Below, piece after piece: positions 4,976-5,237 of a DNA stretch of 5,237 bases. The notes beneath the pieces are model-generated. The model was not told where the DNA came from. It saw nothing but the letters and a program-made list of their open reading frames with translations, and made no database searches. Both the position numbers and the translations under genes were made by a program. This stretch comes from UMGS1002 sp964570825 (lineage in GTDB: Bacteria > Bacillota > Clostridia > Oscillospirales > CAG-272). The DNA lies in contig CAZMZJ010000038.1 of the NCBI GenBank assembly GCA_964570825.1, positions 1 through 5,237 on the forward strand, written 5' to 3'. Position 1 is the stretch's first letter. Every line of letters starts with the position of its first letter.

Positions 4976-5023
4976 AGTTTGGCCTCTATCTTAGAGTATG
5001 CAGAACCCAGCCATAATGTCATG

Positions 5024-5227
5024 TTATACCGCGAGCGCGTCCTCAATCCGGCATCTTGCGCGCTTCATGCGTTCCGTCACCGCCGTGCGGCAGATGCCCA
5101 GCGTCGCCGCCGCCTCCTCTTGCGTGTAGCTCAGGTAGCAGACAAGGTAAAGCGCTTGACGCTGCTTCTCCGTCAAGCGCTTACACGCGGCTTCCAGGTC
5201 CATGCGCTCCTCGATGCTCATTTGCAT
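5024..5227 (-). CDS. Sigma-70 region 4-like helix-turn-helix protein
   Basis: The 67-aa product reads like an isolated sigma-70 region 4, the part that contacts the -35 promoter element. LTEKQRQALYLVCYLSYTQEEAAATLG (18-44) supplies the first helices and ICRTAVTERMKRARCRIEDAL (45-65) the recognition helix and following helix. Regions 2 and 3 of a complete sigma factor are missing, so it is more likely a small phage transcription regulator or other DNA-binding protein than a working sigma factor. The ATG at 5227 is followed by a second ATG at 5221; GGTGAG lies just upstream. The frame has no stop before the window edge, so the true start could lie outside. A 48-base gap separates it from the zinc-finger gene. 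Its coding sequence contains a 12-bp inverted repeat (see separate entry). Confidence 0.75.
   Translation of the reverse strand: MQMSIEERMDLEAACKRLTEKQRQALYLVCYLSYTQEEAAATLGICRTAVTERMKRARCRIEDALAV
5150..5182. repeat. Inverted repeat, 12-bp arms, 9-base loop (sigma-like gene)
   Basis: AAGCGCTTGACG at 5150-5161 is the exact reverse complement of 5171-5182. It lies inside the region-4-like coding sequence (codons for KRLTEKQRQAL). The outer eight bases AAGCGCTT are themselves palindromic and so also form a direct repeat. Confidence 0.85.
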
Positions 5228-5237
5228 TCGCTCACCC

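Noticed and set aside
4976..5023. Promoter or terminator in the 48-base gap between the sigma-like and zinc-finger genes.
   Set aside because: AT-rich and with a five-bp stem near the ribosome binding site, but no convincing -35/-10 pair and no stem followed by a T run.

Overview
The window looks like a piece of a tailed double-stranded DNA phage or prophage (Caudoviricetes). Every gene I can support is on the minus strand, tightly packed, and transcribed from high to low coordinates. The marker genes are a terminase small subunit, a complete terminase large subunit and the first codons of a probable portal gene. The DNA is GC-rich and the ribosome binding sites are of the AGGGG/GAGG type, so the host is bacterial; I cannot name it. 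No host housekeeping genes, tRNAs, rRNAs, integrase or CRISPR array are visible.

Layout in transcription order. (1) 5227-4631: a 67-aa sigma-70 region-4-like helix-turn-helix protein and a 114-aa protein with a CxxC...CxxC zinc finger. (2) 4659-3994: a ParB/Srx-fold protein. (3) 3914-1634: a DNA 7-deazaguanine modification block, made of a DpdA-type transglycosylase, a small QueF-family T-fold protein and a YhhQ-family precursor transporter. (4) 1601-1: terS, terL and the start of the next gene.

Working model (inference). YhhQ brings preQ0 or preQ1 into the host cell. DpdA exchanges guanine in phage DNA for the deazaguanine base. The QueF-like enzyme tailors the 7-substituent; loss of the NADPH-motif lysines points away from reduction and towards QueF-L-like chemistry. 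The modified DNA, expected to resist host restriction, is then packaged by the terminase encoded immediately downstream. No folE/queD/queE/queC genes are in the window, so this looks like a salvage route.

The oddest part is dpdA. A short peptide motif of the form GLxLHLAD recurs at least six times in its frame, four of them in a tandem C-terminal tail. The gene also carries five long, nearly perfect inverted repeats of unrelated sequence. Two G8 tracts with related flanks bracket the gene. The upstream one ends a 20-codon ORF that is joined to the ParB gene by TAATG and would fuse to dpdA after a one-base slip. Together these suggest repeat-driven rearrangement and possibly slippage or phase control of the modification enzyme. 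A homopolymer sequencing error is the main rival explanation for the frame break.
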